From contig JALDYZ010000001.1 in the NCBI GenBank assembly GCA_030028905.1, positions 558,001 to 622,000 of the forward strand: a stretch of 64,000 nucleotides of DNA. The letters are read 5' to 3'. The stretch comes from Ferirhizobium litorale. GTDB lineage: Bacteria; Pseudomonadota; Alphaproteobacteria; Rhizobiales; Rhizobiaceae. The position numbers and the translations under genes were made by a program. The stretch's first letter is position 1. Each line of letters starts with the position of its first letter. Under the pieces are notes generated by a model that saw nothing but the letters and a program-made list of their open reading frames with translations, was not told where the DNA came from and searched no databases. Positions 9,290 through 18,543 of this stretch are shown here, piece after piece.

Positions 9290-10406
9290 TCCGATCATCG
9301 CGTTTTTCAAAAGCGTGCTGGGTGCCATCGGCCGAGGAATCGGCGTGATCTTTGCGGGCATCTTCTGGCCGTTCAGGGCCGCCCATGGCTGGTACCGCCA
9401 GAGAAGCTGGATCATCAAGGGCCCGATCCTGCTCATTCTCGTCGCCCTTGTCGGGCTCTATGGTTATTTCGTCTGGCAGACGCAGGTCTGGACCAACTTC
9501 GACCCGAATTTCGTCGACCGGTACAAGTTCGCCGAACGCAACATGCCGGCCGGCCAGGAACTGCCCGCCACCGCGGGGCAGACGACGGCGAACGCCTGCC
9601 AAAGCTCGGGCATCGCCGAAATAGCGGCGGAACTCACCGACTTCAACGTCAACCAGAACGCCTGGATCTCCTCCATGCTGCTCTATCGCCTGGGCTTTTT
9701 CGGGATCGAATGGGACCATACCCCGTTCCTCGACAACAAGGCGGCCTTCCAGCGCGGCGTCAACCAGGCGGTCCGGCGCACCAGCGTCGAACTGGTCGAC
9801 ACGCTTGGGCGCATGCGCGGCACGTCCGGCATAAACCAGAACCTCCAGGACGCGCGCGGCAACATCCAGTTCGACGAATACACCTGGTACTTCGGCTTCA
9901 GCCCCTTCGGGCCGAAGACACCGACCCCGAGCTTCTATCGTGCCGCCATCCGCAATTTCCGGGCTTTCAACGATCAGCTTTCGACTTGCGGCGCCACGTT
10001 CGACACGCGCGCCGACAACCTACTGTCATTCATCGATCGCATTGCCAATGATCTCGGCAACACCGCCTCGATCCTGCGCGAACGTTCCGAAAACTACAAT
10101 GCCGGCTGGTTCGATACCCGCGCTGACGATCGCTTCTGGTTCGCCTACGGGCAGCTCTATGGCTACTACGCCATCCTGACGGCGACGGGTGCCGACTTCC
10201 AGAACGTCATCAACGAGAGGAACATTGCGCCGATCTATGCGGAGACCCTGCGGCAGTTCGAGGCGGCGCTGCGCATCACGCCCTGGATCATCTCCAATGG
10301 CCGGGAGGATGGCTGGATCATGCCGACCCACCTGGCGACGATGGGGTTCTATATCCTGCGGGCGCGCTCCAATCTCGTCGAGGTGAGGTCGATCCTCGAT
10401 CGATAG
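9282..10406 (+). CDS. DUF2333 family membrane-anchored protein, last gene of the AAA+ cluster
   Basis: A 374-residue protein with one transmembrane helix near residues 44-66 after a basic cytosolic N-terminus (WYRQRSW), so most of the chain is likely periplasmic. Segments such as WISSMLLYRLGFFGIEWDHTPFLDNK agree with my recollection of DUF2333 proteins, which have no assigned function. Start 9282 has AGGAGAGG at an ideal distance; an ATG at 9276 is the alternative. It overlaps the end of the preceding gene by 8 nt. It would give the otherwise soluble cluster a membrane attachment point. Confidence 0.85.
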   Translation: MLDPIIAFFKSVLGAIGRGIGVIFAGIFWPFRAAHGWYRQRSWIIKGPILLILVALVGLYGYFVWQTQVWTNFDPNFVDRYKFAERNMPAGQELPATAGQTTANACQSSGIAEIAAELTDFNVNQNAWISSMLLYRLGFFGIEWDHTPFLDNKAAFQRGVNQAVRRTSVELVDTLGRMRGTSGINQNLQDARGNIQFDEYTWYFGFSPFGPKTPTPSFYRAAIRNFRAFNDQLSTCGATFDTRADNLLSFIDRIANDLGNTASILRERSENYNAGWFDTRADDRFWFAYGQLYGYYAILTATGADFQNVINERNIAPIYAETLRQFEAALRITPWIISNGREDGWIMPTHLATMGFYILRARSNLVEVRSILDR

Positions 10407-10501
10407 ATCCTTTCAGGGCACGGCAAATCCGGCAGGGGCGCGGATTCGCGTCCCACCCTGTCTGTGGCGCATACGCCGGCGGTGGGTATTCGGTGGATGT
10501 G

Positions 10502-11245
10502 TCAGGAAATAAGCTTCAGCCTGATCGCCTTGGCAACCAGTTGGGTGCGGTTCACGCAATCCAGCTTCTTGATGGCGTTCGTCATGTAGGCGTTCACCGT
10601 ATGGTCGGAGAGAGACAGGATCTGGCCGATCTCCACCGATGTCTTGCCCTGCGCCGTCCAACGGACGACCTCCAGTTCTCTCGCCGACAATGGGGAAGGA
10701 CCGGAGAGCTCGTTGCGGCGCAATCTGTCGAACACATCGAAAGCCTGCAGCACGATCATTCCGAGTTCGTTGATCTCGATCTGGGAGAACGGCGCCCGGG
10801 TGCCGTCGAAACTGAAGAAGTACCGACTGCCATCGATCGAATTGACAGGAAAACTGATGCCCATCAGCAGCTTGAATCGCTGCATCAGATCCCGCATCAG
10901 GGGTGGGCAATTGATGTCCCTGCGGCTTTCACCCGGCGGTAGCGACCATGTGACCGGCAACATCGACTTCCAGATGCGATCGATAACCGGGCATTTCTGC
11001 AGGAGCTTGTTGCGGTCGAAATCGCGCAGCAACTCCGCCGGTAGCGTCGTCTCCAGGACATGGGGCCCCAGCAGGGTTTCATTGGGCGTTGGGACGCTGA
11101 ACAGGGAGAAGTGCTCGAGAGAAAATACGCTGCGCACGTGGTGCATCGCTGTCAGAAACGCCGCTCGTGAAGTCGCAGCCGCAAGTTCGGCATTCAACAG
11201 CGATTGACGTTCAGCGGAAATCATATGGAGCTTTTCAAATTTCAC
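10502..11245 (-). CDS. LuxR-family transcriptional regulator
   Basis: A 247-residue regulator. The C-terminal about 65 residues form a GerE/LuxR helix-turn-helix (LSARELEVVRWTAQGKTSVEIGQ, split over helices, then SDHTVNAYM). The N-terminal about 170 residues have the size and helical pattern of an autoinducer-binding domain. I cannot show the conserved Trp/Tyr/Asp acyl-homoserine-lactone contacts with confidence, and no luxI synthase is nearby, so it could be an orphan (solo) regulator. The start is a GTG at 11245; an ATG at 11224 is possible. An imperfect inverted repeat (TTCCCG/CGGGAT, 11248-11266) just upstream may be an operator. Confidence 0.8.
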   Translation of the reverse strand: MKFEKLHMISAERQSLLNAELAAATSRAAFLTAMHHVRSVFSLEHFSLFSVPTPNETLLGPHVLETTLPAELLRDFDRNKLLQKCPVIDRIWKSMLPVTWSLPPGESRRDINCPPLMRDLMQRFKLLMGISFPVNSIDGSRYFFSFDGTRAPFSQIEINELGMIVLQAFDVFDRLRRNELSGPSPLSARELEVVRWTAQGKTSVEIGQILSLSDHTVNAYMTNAIKKLDCVNRTQLVAKAIRLKLIS

Positions 11246-11388
11246 AATTCCCGGTCCAGTCGGGATAATGGATTAACAAAATGTGGCGGGATACCAGCGT
11301 ATTCTTGTCAGCATTGCAACCCGAAATCGTCTCACTGGTGACCGAGATGTTAACAATTCGTATATCAGTTGATTAACTTTTGCAAACC

Positions 11389-11850
11389 TCAAACGGGGAG
11401 GTGCGCGCTGCGCTTTACCTCTTCCATGACTGCGTAGGTGTGGGTTTCGCGCACGCCCGGCAGCGACAGGATCACCTCGGAAAGGAATTGCCGGTAGGCG
11501 TCCATGCCGGACAGGCGTGCCTTGACGAGATAGTCGAAACCGCCCGCGACCATGTGGCATTCCATGACGTCGTCGCTGCGTTTGACGGCTTTGGCAAAGG
11601 CATCGAAGACGTCGGGCGTGGTGCGGTCGAGCTTGACCTGGACGAAGACCAGCAGGCTGCGATCCAGCATCTCCGGGGAGAGCACCGCCATGTAGCCGAG
11701 GATGTAGCCGTCGCGCGTCAGCCGCTTGACCCGCTCCGCGGTCGCCGTGGGCGAAAGACTGACCTTGTCGGCGAGTTCGATATTCGTCAGCCTGCCGTCC
11801 CGTTGAAGTTCACGGAGGATCTTGCGGTCCAGGCGGTCGAGCTCTTTCAC
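11389..11850 (-). CDS. Lrp/AsnC-family transcriptional regulator
   Basis: A 153-residue protein starting with a GTG at 11850. The N-terminal winged helix-turn-helix covers residues 5-60 (DRKILRELQRDGR... LSPTATAERVKRL), and a RAM/ACT-type ligand domain follows (about 65-145). Overall it is a full-length member of the leucine-responsive family that senses amino acids. No amino-acid gene is adjacent, so the regulon cannot be read from context; a PutR-like role is possible but putA is not beside it. Confidence 0.9.
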   Translation of the reverse strand: MKELDRLDRKILRELQRDGRLTNIELADKVSLSPTATAERVKRLTRDGYILGYMAVLSPEMLDRSLLVFVQVKLDRTTPDVFDAFAKAVKRSDDVMECHMVAGGFDYLVKARLSGMDAYRQFLSEVILSLPGVRETHTYAVMEEVKRSAHLPV

Positions 11851-11997
11851 GATTCACGGCCCTTGTGAAAACAGTCACACAACTTGCCCTGGCCGCAGTC
11901 GTCTTTGCAGCGAAATATACGGTCAATGACAGACGGAGCGGCGCATAGCATGGAGCATGCCCGATGCCTAGCCGGTTTCACGCCGTTGCAACCGTCG

Positions 11998-12519
11998 TCA
12001 CAAGCCTTTTTCTGCGGGCTTGATCTTCGCCTTGGCCATGATGCTTTCGAGGAAACCGAGCATGACGGCGGAGATGACGAAGGCAAGGTGCATGAAGGTC
12101 AACCACATCAACTGACTGTCGGTATATTGGGTGGCGTTCAGGAACACCTGCAGCAAGTGAATGGAGGAGATGGCCACGATCGACGACGCGACCTTGATCT
12201 TCAGGCTGCCGGCATCGAGCTTGCCGATGAAGGAAACTTCATTTTCCGCTTCATCGAAACGGCTGACGAAATTCTCGTATCCAGAGATCATCACCATCAC
12301 CACAAGACTGGCGACCAGCGCCGCATCGATCAGGCCGAGCATGGCGAGGATCATATCCGCCTCGTCGAAAGACAGGACGTTGATGGTCACCTTCAGCAGC
12401 TTGTAGCCGAATGAGACGCCATAAACGGCGAGCGAGAACGCAAGGCCGAGATAGAACACGACGAGGATCCACCGGCTGGACAGGATGATCCGTTCAACAA
12501 GCAACTCCAGTGATTTCAT
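11998..12519 (-). CDS. UPF0114/YqhA family membrane protein
   Basis: A 173-residue inner-membrane protein with about four hydrophobic segments (residues about 13-37, 57-82, 110-127, 137-158). The N-terminal ER.IL.SRW motif and the FDEAENEVSFIGKLDAGSLK loop are typical of the YqhA family. The function of the family is not established. It is probably monocistronic. Confidence 0.85.
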   Translation of the reverse strand: MKSLELLVERIILSSRWILVVFYLGLAFSLAVYGVSFGYKLLKVTINVLSFDEADMILAMLGLIDAALVASLVVMVMISGYENFVSRFDEAENEVSFIGKLDAGSLKIKVASSIVAISSIHLLQVFLNATQYTDSQLMWLTFMHLAFVISAVMLGFLESIMAKAKIKPAEKGL

Positions 12520-12844
12520 GTCTATCTGCTCCTCGGCGTGTTCGGATTCGTTTGATCCTCAGATAAGGGCGGGACATGATGCTCCGCAAGTCAGGAAATG
12601 CTGCAATGCGAACGGGGGTTCCATTCTGCCATGGCTTGAGAACCGACGCCAGAAACAAGGTCTCCCGTGACGTTGGCGTCCGGTTTCGTCGTCGGAGCGC
12701 CGGTTCGGTCAAATAAAGCAGGGAATGTCGTGGACGGACAAGTTTCGGCGATTTCCGGACTAGCGTTCGCTCCGGCTTCCGGCTCTATTTCAAGTCCCGC
12801 CTAAGTCGCGGGGCCCTTGGAGGAAGGGTAGGGGAGAACTATTC
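12520..12844. other. 325-bp intergenic region between the yqhA-like gene and fhs
   Basis: This contains the promoter region of two divergent genes. A bulged hairpin is present at about 12649-12690 (CCGACGCCA pairing with TGGCGTCCGG). A GGAGGAAGGG run gives the fhs Shine-Dalgarno. I looked for a ZTP (pfl) riboswitch because such elements precede fhs in many bacteria, but could not assemble its paired core. I see no ORF with a credible start. Confidence 0.5.
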
Positions 12845-14524
12845 ATGGACATGGTGAAATCCGATATTGAAATTGCCCGTGCGGCCAGGAAATTGCCGAT
12901 CACCGAAGTGGGTGAACGACTTGATATTCCTTCAAGTCATCTTCTTCCCTTCGGCCACGACAAGGCGAAGATCAGCGCGGAATTTATTGCGGCGCAACAA
13001 TCGAAGAAAAGCGGCAAGTTGATACTTGTCACGGCGATTAATCCGACGCCGGCCGGCGAGGGCAAGACGACCACCACGGTCGGTCTGGGGGACGGGCTGA
13101 ACAGGATCGGCAAGAAGGCGATCGTATGCATCCGCGAGGCATCGCTCGGCCCGTGCTTCGGGGTCAAGGGCGGCGCTGCCGGCGGCGGCTATGCGCAGGT
13201 CGTACCGATGGAGGATATCAACCTTCACTTCACTGGAGACTTCCACGCCATCACCTCGGCCCACAACTTGCTTTCGGCCTTGATCGACAACCACGTCTAC
13301 TGGGGAAACGAACTCGGCATCGATGTCCGCCGCATCGTCTGGCGCCGCGTCATGGACATGAACGACCGGGCGCTGCGCCATATCGTGTCGTCGCTCGGCG
13401 GCGTGGCCAACGGCTTTCCGCGGGAGGCGGGGTTCGATATCACCGTTGCCTCCGAGGTCATGGCGATCCTGTGTCTTGCCAGGGACCTCAAGGACCTCGA
13501 GGAACGTCTCGGCAACATCATCGTCGCCTACCGGAGAGACAGGAGCCCGGTGTTCGCCCGCGATCTGAAGGCCGACGGGGCGATGGCGGTGCTGCTCAAG
13601 GATGCATTGCAGCCGAACCTGGTGCAGACGCTCGAAAACAATCCGGCCTTCGTGCACGGCGGCCCCTTCGCCAACATCGCGCACGGCTGCAATTCGGTGA
13701 TCGCCACCACCACGGCGTTGAAGCTTGCGGACTACGTCGTGACCGAAGCCGGCTTCGGGGCCGACCTCGGCGCCGAGAAATTCTTCGACATCAAGTGCCG
13801 CAAGGCGGGGCTGCATCCCGATGCGGCAGTCGTGGTCGCCACAATCCGCGCGATCAAGATGAATGGCGGGGCGAAGAAGGAAGATCTGGGGATTGCCGAT
13901 CTGGATGCGGTCAGGAAGGGCTGCGCCAATCTCGGTCGGCATGTGCAGAACGTCAAGAAGTTCGGGGTCCCGGTGGTGGTGGCCATCAACCATTTCAGCA
14001 GCGACACCAACGAAGAGATCGCAGCCGTCCGGGACTACGTGGCGACGCTCGGCGCCGAAGCCTATGTCTGTCGCCACTGGGCGGACGGTTCGGCAGGTAT
14101 CGAGGAACTGGCAACCCGTGTCGCTGCGCTCGCCGAATCCGGTGCTTCGCAGTTTTCTCCGCTCTATCCCGACGACATGCCGCTCTTCCACAAGATCGAG
14201 GCGATTGCCAAGGACATCTACCATGCCAGCGAAGTGCTGGCGGACAAGACGGTCCGCGAGCAATTGCACCAGTGGGAAAGGCAGGGCTACGGACACCTGC
14301 CCATCTGCATGGCGAAGACCCAGTATTCGTTCTCGACCGATCCAAACCTGCGCGGCGCGCCGACCGGCCACAGCGTGCCGATCCGCGAAGTGCGGCTGTC
14401 GGCCGGGGCGGGCTTCGTCGTCGTCATCACCGGCGAGATCATGACGATGCCGGGCCTGCCAAGGATTCCGTCGTCGGAGAAGATCTACCTCAACGAACAG
14501 GGATACATCGAGGGGCTCTTCTAG
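12845..14524 (+). CDS. fhs: Formate-tetrahydrofolate ligase
   Basis: A 559-residue enzyme that makes 10-formyl-THF from formate, THF and ATP, feeding purine and fMet-tRNA synthesis. The nucleotide-binding loop TPAGEGKT is at residues 68-75, and the [18 protein letters not shown] segment follows. Length is full for the family. A strong GGAGGAAGGG Shine-Dalgarno sits upstream, though somewhat distant. No folD gene is adjacent, so it stands alone in one-carbon metabolism in this window. Confidence 0.97.
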   Translation: MDMVKSDIEIARAARKLPITEVGERLDIPSSHLLPFGHDKAKISAEFIAAQQSKKSGKLILVTAINPTPAGEGKTTTTVGLGDGLNRIGKKAIVCIREASLGPCFGVKGGAAGGGYAQVVPMEDINLHFTGDFHAITSAHNLLSALIDNHVYWGNELGIDVRRIVWRRVMDMNDRALRHIVSSLGGVANGFPREAGFDITVASEVMAILCLARDLKDLEERLGNIIVAYRRDRSPVFARDLKADGAMAVLLKDALQPNLVQTLENNPAFVHGGPFANIAHGCNSVIATTTALKLADYVVTEAGFGADLGAEKFFDIKCRKAGLHPDAAVVVATIRAIKMNGGAKKEDLGIADLDAVRKGCANLGRHVQNVKKFGVPVVVAINHFSSDTNEEIAAVRDYVATLGAEAYVCRHWADGSAGIEELATRVAALAESGASQFSPLYPDDMPLFHKIEAIAKDIYHASEVLADKTVREQLHQWERQGYGHLPICMAKTQYSFSTDPNLRGAPTGHSVPIREVRLSAGAGFVVVITGEIMTMPGLPRIPSSEKIYLNEQGYIEGLF

Positions 14525-14642
14525 CGCGCGAACTGCTTCAGAACATGATTCCGCTTCCAGCGAGATCCGCTCTGGATTTGTTGTCATATTCCGATTTCGG
14601 CATATTCGCGCTATTCTCAGAATGTGTGCGTGGGAGGTAACG

Positions 14643-15014
14643 ATGCTGACGAGACTGGACGAGATGCCCAAAGGCGTCATCGGGTTCGAGGCCCATGGCA
14701 AACTGAATGCCAGAGACTACGAGGCGACGCTTATCCCGGTCGTGCTCGAAGCGCTCGACGGCGACGATTCCCGTCTACTTTTCGTGCTCGGCGACGACTT
14801 CGGCGGCTTCGAACTCGGCGAAGTCTGGGACGACAGCACTTTCGGACTGCGCGAGCATTTCAAGTTCGACAAGATCGCCGTCGTCACCGGCAGTTCGGTC
14901 ATGGCCGGCGTCATTCATAGCCTCGCTTTCCTCATCCCCGCTGATGTGCGTGTTTTCCGGTCGGACAATCGCGAGAAGGCGCAAAGCTGGCTCAATACCT
15001 GCCTCGAGGCCTGA
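14643..15014 (+). CDS. STAS/SpoIIAA-like protein
   Basis: A 123-residue soluble protein of the SpoIIAA-like (DUF3478) type, alpha/beta with the family's N-terminal GFEAHGKLNARDYE pattern and the C-terminal LAFLIPADVRVF.....A..WL segment. The role is unknown; related proteins adopt a STAS-like fold and may bind lipids. The start at 14643 has an ideal GGGAGGT. It stands alone, with the haem receptor convergent downstream. Confidence 0.85.
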   Translation: MLTRLDEMPKGVIGFEAHGKLNARDYEATLIPVVLEALDGDDSRLLFVLGDDFGGFELGEVWDDSTFGLREHFKFDKIAVVTGSSVMAGVIHSLAFLIPADVRVFRSDNREKAQSWLNTCLEA

Positions 15015-15132
15015 GGTTTTCCGCGAAAGACGTTGGCTAGCTTGAATTTTTCGCTGCATTCCGGGTACGCCGGCCAAACAAATGCGCCGCGTTCGATGGA
15101 ACGCGACGCACGGATGTTATCAAGGCGGTGGC

Positions 15133-17424
15133 TCAGAACTTCTTGGTAATCGAGAAGCGGAAGGACCGGCCGGTTTCGCTGTAGAATGCCGTCTGGTCTT
15201 CCGGTACGCCGTCCGGCACGTCGATCGCGTTCCAGTAGGTCTTGTCGAAGATGTTGAAGACGCCGGCCTGCAGCTTCAGCCCTTTGAACTGCTCGGGTTC
15301 CCACCACACGGTCGCGTCGACGATGCCGTAGCCGGGCGCCTTGAAACCTTCGCCGCTGACCTTGTTGCGGGCCGCAGCCATGGTGAGCGACACATCCGAG
15401 CCCCAGGTCTCGGCCGCATAGCCGAGGCCGAGAATGGCGCGCAGCGGCGCAACCGAGTTCAGGTATTCATCGGTGTCTGTGTCCTGGCCATGCGACCAGG
15501 CGAGCGAACCCCAGGTCCGCCAATTGTCAGTGAAGCGCCATTCGCCGGCGAACTCGACACCGTAGATCTGTACATGGGCGAGGTTCTCATAGCCGGTAAT
15601 GCCGGCAATGGGGAACTCGCCGCCCGGAGGAGCAATCTGTACCATGTCGATGAAGTTGCGGTAGTAGTTGTTGAAGACGGTCGCCTGGACGGTGTAGTCC
15701 TCGGAGTCATACTTGGCGCCGATCTCGAAGCCGTTGCTCGTTTCCGCTTCCAGGTTCGGATTGCCGACGCGGGCATAGGAGCCAGGCTGGCCGTAGTTCT
15801 GGTAGAGTTCGGTCGCGCTCGGCGCGCGGAAGCCCTGGGCCCACTGGGCGTAGAGTTCCAGTTCGGTGGTGGCCTGCCATGCGGCGCGCAGCTTCGGCGA
15901 GAAGCGCGAGTCGCTCGACGACTTCAGGTAGGCCTCGTCGAAGTTCGGGCTGTCCTCGTAGGCAGCCGTCGACTTCGGCGAATGCCGGTACCAGTCGAAG
16001 CGCAGGCCGGGCGTCAGCGTCAGGCGGTTGTCGAGCAGCTTGATGTCGTCTTCGAGATAGATGCCGAAGAAGGCGCTGTCGACGTCCGGCATGTCGGAGG
16101 CGTTCGAGTGCAGGAAGCGGCAAGCCTGCGGGCCGAACCAATCGGGGACTGTGGTCCAGTCGACATCCGGGCAATTGTCCTGGCCCCAGGAGTACTGGTG
16201 CGTTTTCTGCCCGTAAAGTTCGCCGCCGAACCGCAGGCCGTGCTCGATGCCGCCGAGTTGGACGTCTTTTGAGGCGTCACCGCTGACGCCGTAGGTAGTT
16301 TGTTCCAGAAGGTTATCGCGCTTGTAAACTCCGGTCGGGAATCCATAGAGCAACGGATCGCCCGGGATGATATCGGCGCGACCGTCGCGCAGTCGGAACC
16401 CGTCCGTCGTGTTGTTCAGCTTCTGTTTCTGCCAGTAGGCGACGAGGCTTGCTGTGTCCACCCAGTCGGTGCCGTCCGGCGAGATGAAGTCGTAGGAGGC
16501 CGAGATGCGCCTGCGGTTGATCTCCTCGCCGGATTTCAGCGAACCGGGTTCGTAGCTCGCCGTAGTGCCCCGCATGTTGTCGGTGTCCTCGTCGAGATTG
16601 AAATACTCGCCGGTCAGGCCGATGCGGTGGCCGCCATCGATATACTGGTGGATCTTGGCCAGGAAGTTGCCCTGGTTGAAATCCATCGGATTGGCTTCGG
16701 TGCGGCTTGTGCCGTACCCGCCGACGTCGCCCTCGTTCTTGGTCTCGTTACCGTGCTTGTAGCCGCCCTGGAACAGCAACCAGGTGTCGTTGAAATGGGT
16801 GGCGACGGCGGCGTTGCCGAGGATGCTGGTGTTGGCGCTGTCATATGTCGCCTTGGTGATGGCGCCAAAAGTCTTGCCCGGCTCGATGAGGTCCTCGGGG
16901 TCGAGGGTCCTGAGCTCGACCACGCCACCCAGCGCGCCGGAACCATAGCGGCTCGAATCGGCGCCCTTGGTGATGTCGATCTGCGACAGGCTGTCGAAGT
17001 CGAAGGCGTTGAGGCCGCCCTGCGCGGAGTCGCGCGGATCTGTCAGCCACGGCACCCGGATACCGTCGAGCGTCGTCAGGACACGGTTGGCCTGCAGGCC
17101 GCGGATGTTGATGCTGTTGTTCTGGGTGTTGAAGTTGACGCCGGCATCGATGCGACGGGAGAAGTCCTGGAAATCGGTGACCATCCGCTCCTGGATTTCG
17201 GCGCGCTCAACGGTCTCCGTCAACGGCGACGTGGCCACCCTTGCGCCCTTGCCCGTCACCGTGATCGGTTTCAGTTCCGTCGCCTGGTCGGTCGTGGCCT
17301 GTTCCGCCGTCGGCTCGGCGACTTGTGTTGCCTCCTGAGCATAGGCCGGAAGGGAGACGCTCATTGCGATCGCAATGGCCGTGCCAGCCAGCAGATGCCG
17401 GATTAGTGGCGAGTTCGCAGTCAT
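15133..17424 (-). CDS. TonB-dependent haem/haemoglobin receptor
   Basis: A 763-residue outer-membrane receptor. The signal peptide ends near residue 29 (PAYAQ), a TonB-box-like ELKPITVTG lies at about 50-58, then a plug domain (NIRGLQANRVLTTLDG) and a beta-barrel ending in the terminal Phe of ITKKF. FRAP and NPNL boxes mark the haemoglobin/haem receptor subfamily and suggest an orthologue of rhizobial ShmR. No histidine occurs between FRAP and NPNL, where many haem receptors have one. An iron-responsive-operator match lies upstream at 17577-17591. No hmu transport genes are adjacent. Confidence 0.9.
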   Translation of the reverse strand: MTANSPLIRHLLAGTAIAIAMSVSLPAYAQEATQVAEPTAEQATTDQATELKPITVTGKGARVATSPLTETVERAEIQERMVTDFQDFSRRIDAGVNFNTQNNSINIRGLQANRVLTTLDGIRVPWLTDPRDSAQGGLNAFDFDSLSQIDITKGADSSRYGSGALGGVVELRTLDPEDLIEPGKTFGAITKATYDSANTSILGNAAVATHFNDTWLLFQGGYKHGNETKNEGDVGGYGTSRTEANPMDFNQGNFLAKIHQYIDGGHRIGLTGEYFNLDEDTDNMRGTTASYEPGSLKSGEEINRRRISASYDFISPDGTDWVDTASLVAYWQKQKLNNTTDGFRLRDGRADIIPGDPLLYGFPTGVYKRDNLLEQTTYGVSGDASKDVQLGGIEHGLRFGGELYGQKTHQYSWGQDNCPDVDWTTVPDWFGPQACRFLHSNASDMPDVDSAFFGIYLEDDIKLLDNRLTLTPGLRFDWYRHSPKSTAAYEDSPNFDEAYLKSSSDSRFSPKLRAAWQATTELELYAQWAQGFRAPSATELYQNYGQPGSYARVGNPNLEAETSNGFEIGAKYDSEDYTVQATVFNNYYRNFIDMVQIAPPGGEFPIAGITGYENLAHVQIYGVEFAGEWRFTDNWRTWGSLAWSHGQDTDTDEYLNSVAPLRAILGLGYAAETWGSDVSLTMAAARNKVSGEGFKAPGYGIVDATVWWEPEQFKGLKLQAGVFNIFDKTYWNAIDVPDGVPEDQTAFYSETGRSFRFSITKKF

Positions 17425-17576
17425 GTTAAAAACCCCTTTAAAAAATGCACGCAGAAATCCGCCGCGCGCAGCGGGTGCAAACGCGCATCCAATTTCCGAA
17501 ATCTGTAGTTTCCACCTCGGTAGAAGCCCCGTCAGCGAGCGTTATAAATATGGACAAAAACAGTCAAGTTTAAAAA

Positions 17577-17591
17577 TGAGTCAATGACTCA
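17577..17591. promoter_or_regulatory. IRO-box-like palindrome (TGA-N9-TCA) upstream of the haem receptor
   Basis: A perfect palindrome-like 15-mer, TGAGTCAATGACTCA, matches the TGA-N9-TCA rule given for the iron-responsive operator bound by RirA in Rhizobium. It lies about 150 bp upstream of the receptor start. A minus-strand TTGACT next to it (17562-17567) with a TATAAC about 15 bp further could be the promoter. The motif TCAAGTTTAA is repeated at 17564 and 17589. RirA binding is inferred, not shown. Confidence 0.6.
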
Positions 17592-17661
17592 AGTTTAATC
17601 GGGTGTGGCAAAAAAGTGTCGGGAGAGAGGCATGTGCGCCAGCCTTCCTACTGCCGCGGGG

Positions 17662-18432
17662 CTAGCGGCAGTAGCGATAGCCGTTGCTTCGTTCCAGGCC
17701 ATCGAGGTGGAGATGGTCCTGGTGCGCGGCATCGCTCCCCGGTGATAGCACCGTGGTGAAGTAAAGGCAGGCGGCAGTCGTGACCGATCGCTGGAAGGCG
17801 CCTTCGATAGTCGAATCCCCGTTGCGGGGCTGCATCGTCACCGTCAGCTTTTCCGACAAAATGATCGATGATATGTCGATCGCGGTGCCGCGCGCATGCT
17901 CGGAAATCTTGCCGACGCTGGCATTGTTGCGCAGGCGGCAGACATAGGAGGAAGCGTTTTCGAGCGCCAGCACACGTTTGTCCGGAAAGGCAATCCGGGC
18001 CATGGGAACGACGATGTCCCGGGTCCAGCGGGCAAGCCTGAGGGCAGCGCCGCAGCCCAGGGTCGCTGCGGGCCGAAGCTTGATGCCGCCGCCCGCCTCG
18101 GAGACCGATATCGGCTTGTCGATGCCGCAACCTTCACCACCATCGATGCGGGGCTTTTCCTGAAACAGGACTCCCATTTCCCGAAGGCTTGCAAGGCAAG
18201 CTGCATATCGCGCGGGATCTTCCTTTTCGATCGGGGGCGGCGGTTCGGCTTTGGCGGCATCGCTTCCGGCTTCCGGCGACGTCGAAGGGGCCGGTTCCGG
18301 CACCGGTATCTTACCCGGCTGAGTGGCCGGCGCAGGTTTCGGGTCGGGGAGAGGTCCGACGAGCGGAAGGTCTGTAGCCGCCAGAAGCACCGTTCCGCCG
18401 GTGATCGCGACCAGTATCGTCGATGCAGTCAT
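17662..18432 (-). CDS. Extensin-like family protein
   Basis: A 256-residue secreted or membrane-anchored protein with an N-terminal hydrophobic segment (residues about 3-22), a Pro/Ala/Glu-rich linker (about 28-75) and a C-terminal extensin-like (PF06904-type) domain. Cysteines at the domain edges and the motifs S.HA.G.A.D and HQDHLHLD suggest a metal-dependent peptidase-like fold of the LAS type. The family function is not established; an action on peptidoglycan is plausible. The ATG at 18432 has AGGAGC. It is divergent from trpL. Confidence 0.8.
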   Translation of the reverse strand: MTASTILVAITGGTVLLAATDLPLVGPLPDPKPAPATQPGKIPVPEPAPSTSPEAGSDAAKAEPPPPIEKEDPARYAACLASLREMGVLFQEKPRIDGGEGCGIDKPISVSEAGGGIKLRPAATLGCGAALRLARWTRDIVVPMARIAFPDKRVLALENASSYVCRLRNNASVGKISEHARGTAIDISSIILSEKLTVTMQPRNGDSTIEGAFQRSVTTAACLYFTTVLSPGSDAAHQDHLHLDGLERSNGYRYCR

Positions 18433-18480
18433 TCGTGCTCCTGTGCCGTGTCTTGAAGCAACGCCGGGAATGCACTTCGG

Positions 18481-18498
18481 TTTCAAGGTAACTTGAAA
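18481..18498. promoter_or_regulatory. Perfect 7-bp inverted repeat between the extensin-like gene and the trp promoter
   Basis: TTTCAAG-GTAA-CTTGAAA is a perfect dyad that ends 8 bp upstream of the proposed trp -35 box. Position and symmetry suit an operator for either divergent gene. No regulator can be named. Confidence 0.45.
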
Positions 18499-18506
18499 TA
18501 AGCCTC

Positions 18507-18535
18507 TTGCACTCCCGTCGGCTCCACGCTAACTA
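18507..18535 (+). promoter_or_regulatory. trp promoter
   Basis: A -35 TTGCAC (18507-18512) and a -10 TAACTA (18530-18535) are separated by 17 bp. The expected start falls at about 18543-18544, the first base of the trpL ATG, which agrees with the leaderless trpL transcript known from S. meliloti. Confidence 0.7.
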
Positions 18536-18543
18536 TTCCGCCC

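Noticed and set aside
12721..12844. ZTP (pfl) riboswitch upstream of fhs
   Set aside because: GTCGTGG and CCGCC pieces occur, but the paired stem and the pseudoknot partners could not be assembled. A covariance-model search for the ZTP family would settle it.
12932..14701. 589-codon minus-strand ORF opposite fhs
   Set aside because: Antisense shadow of a clear fhs gene in high-GC DNA; Arg/His-rich product with no domain.
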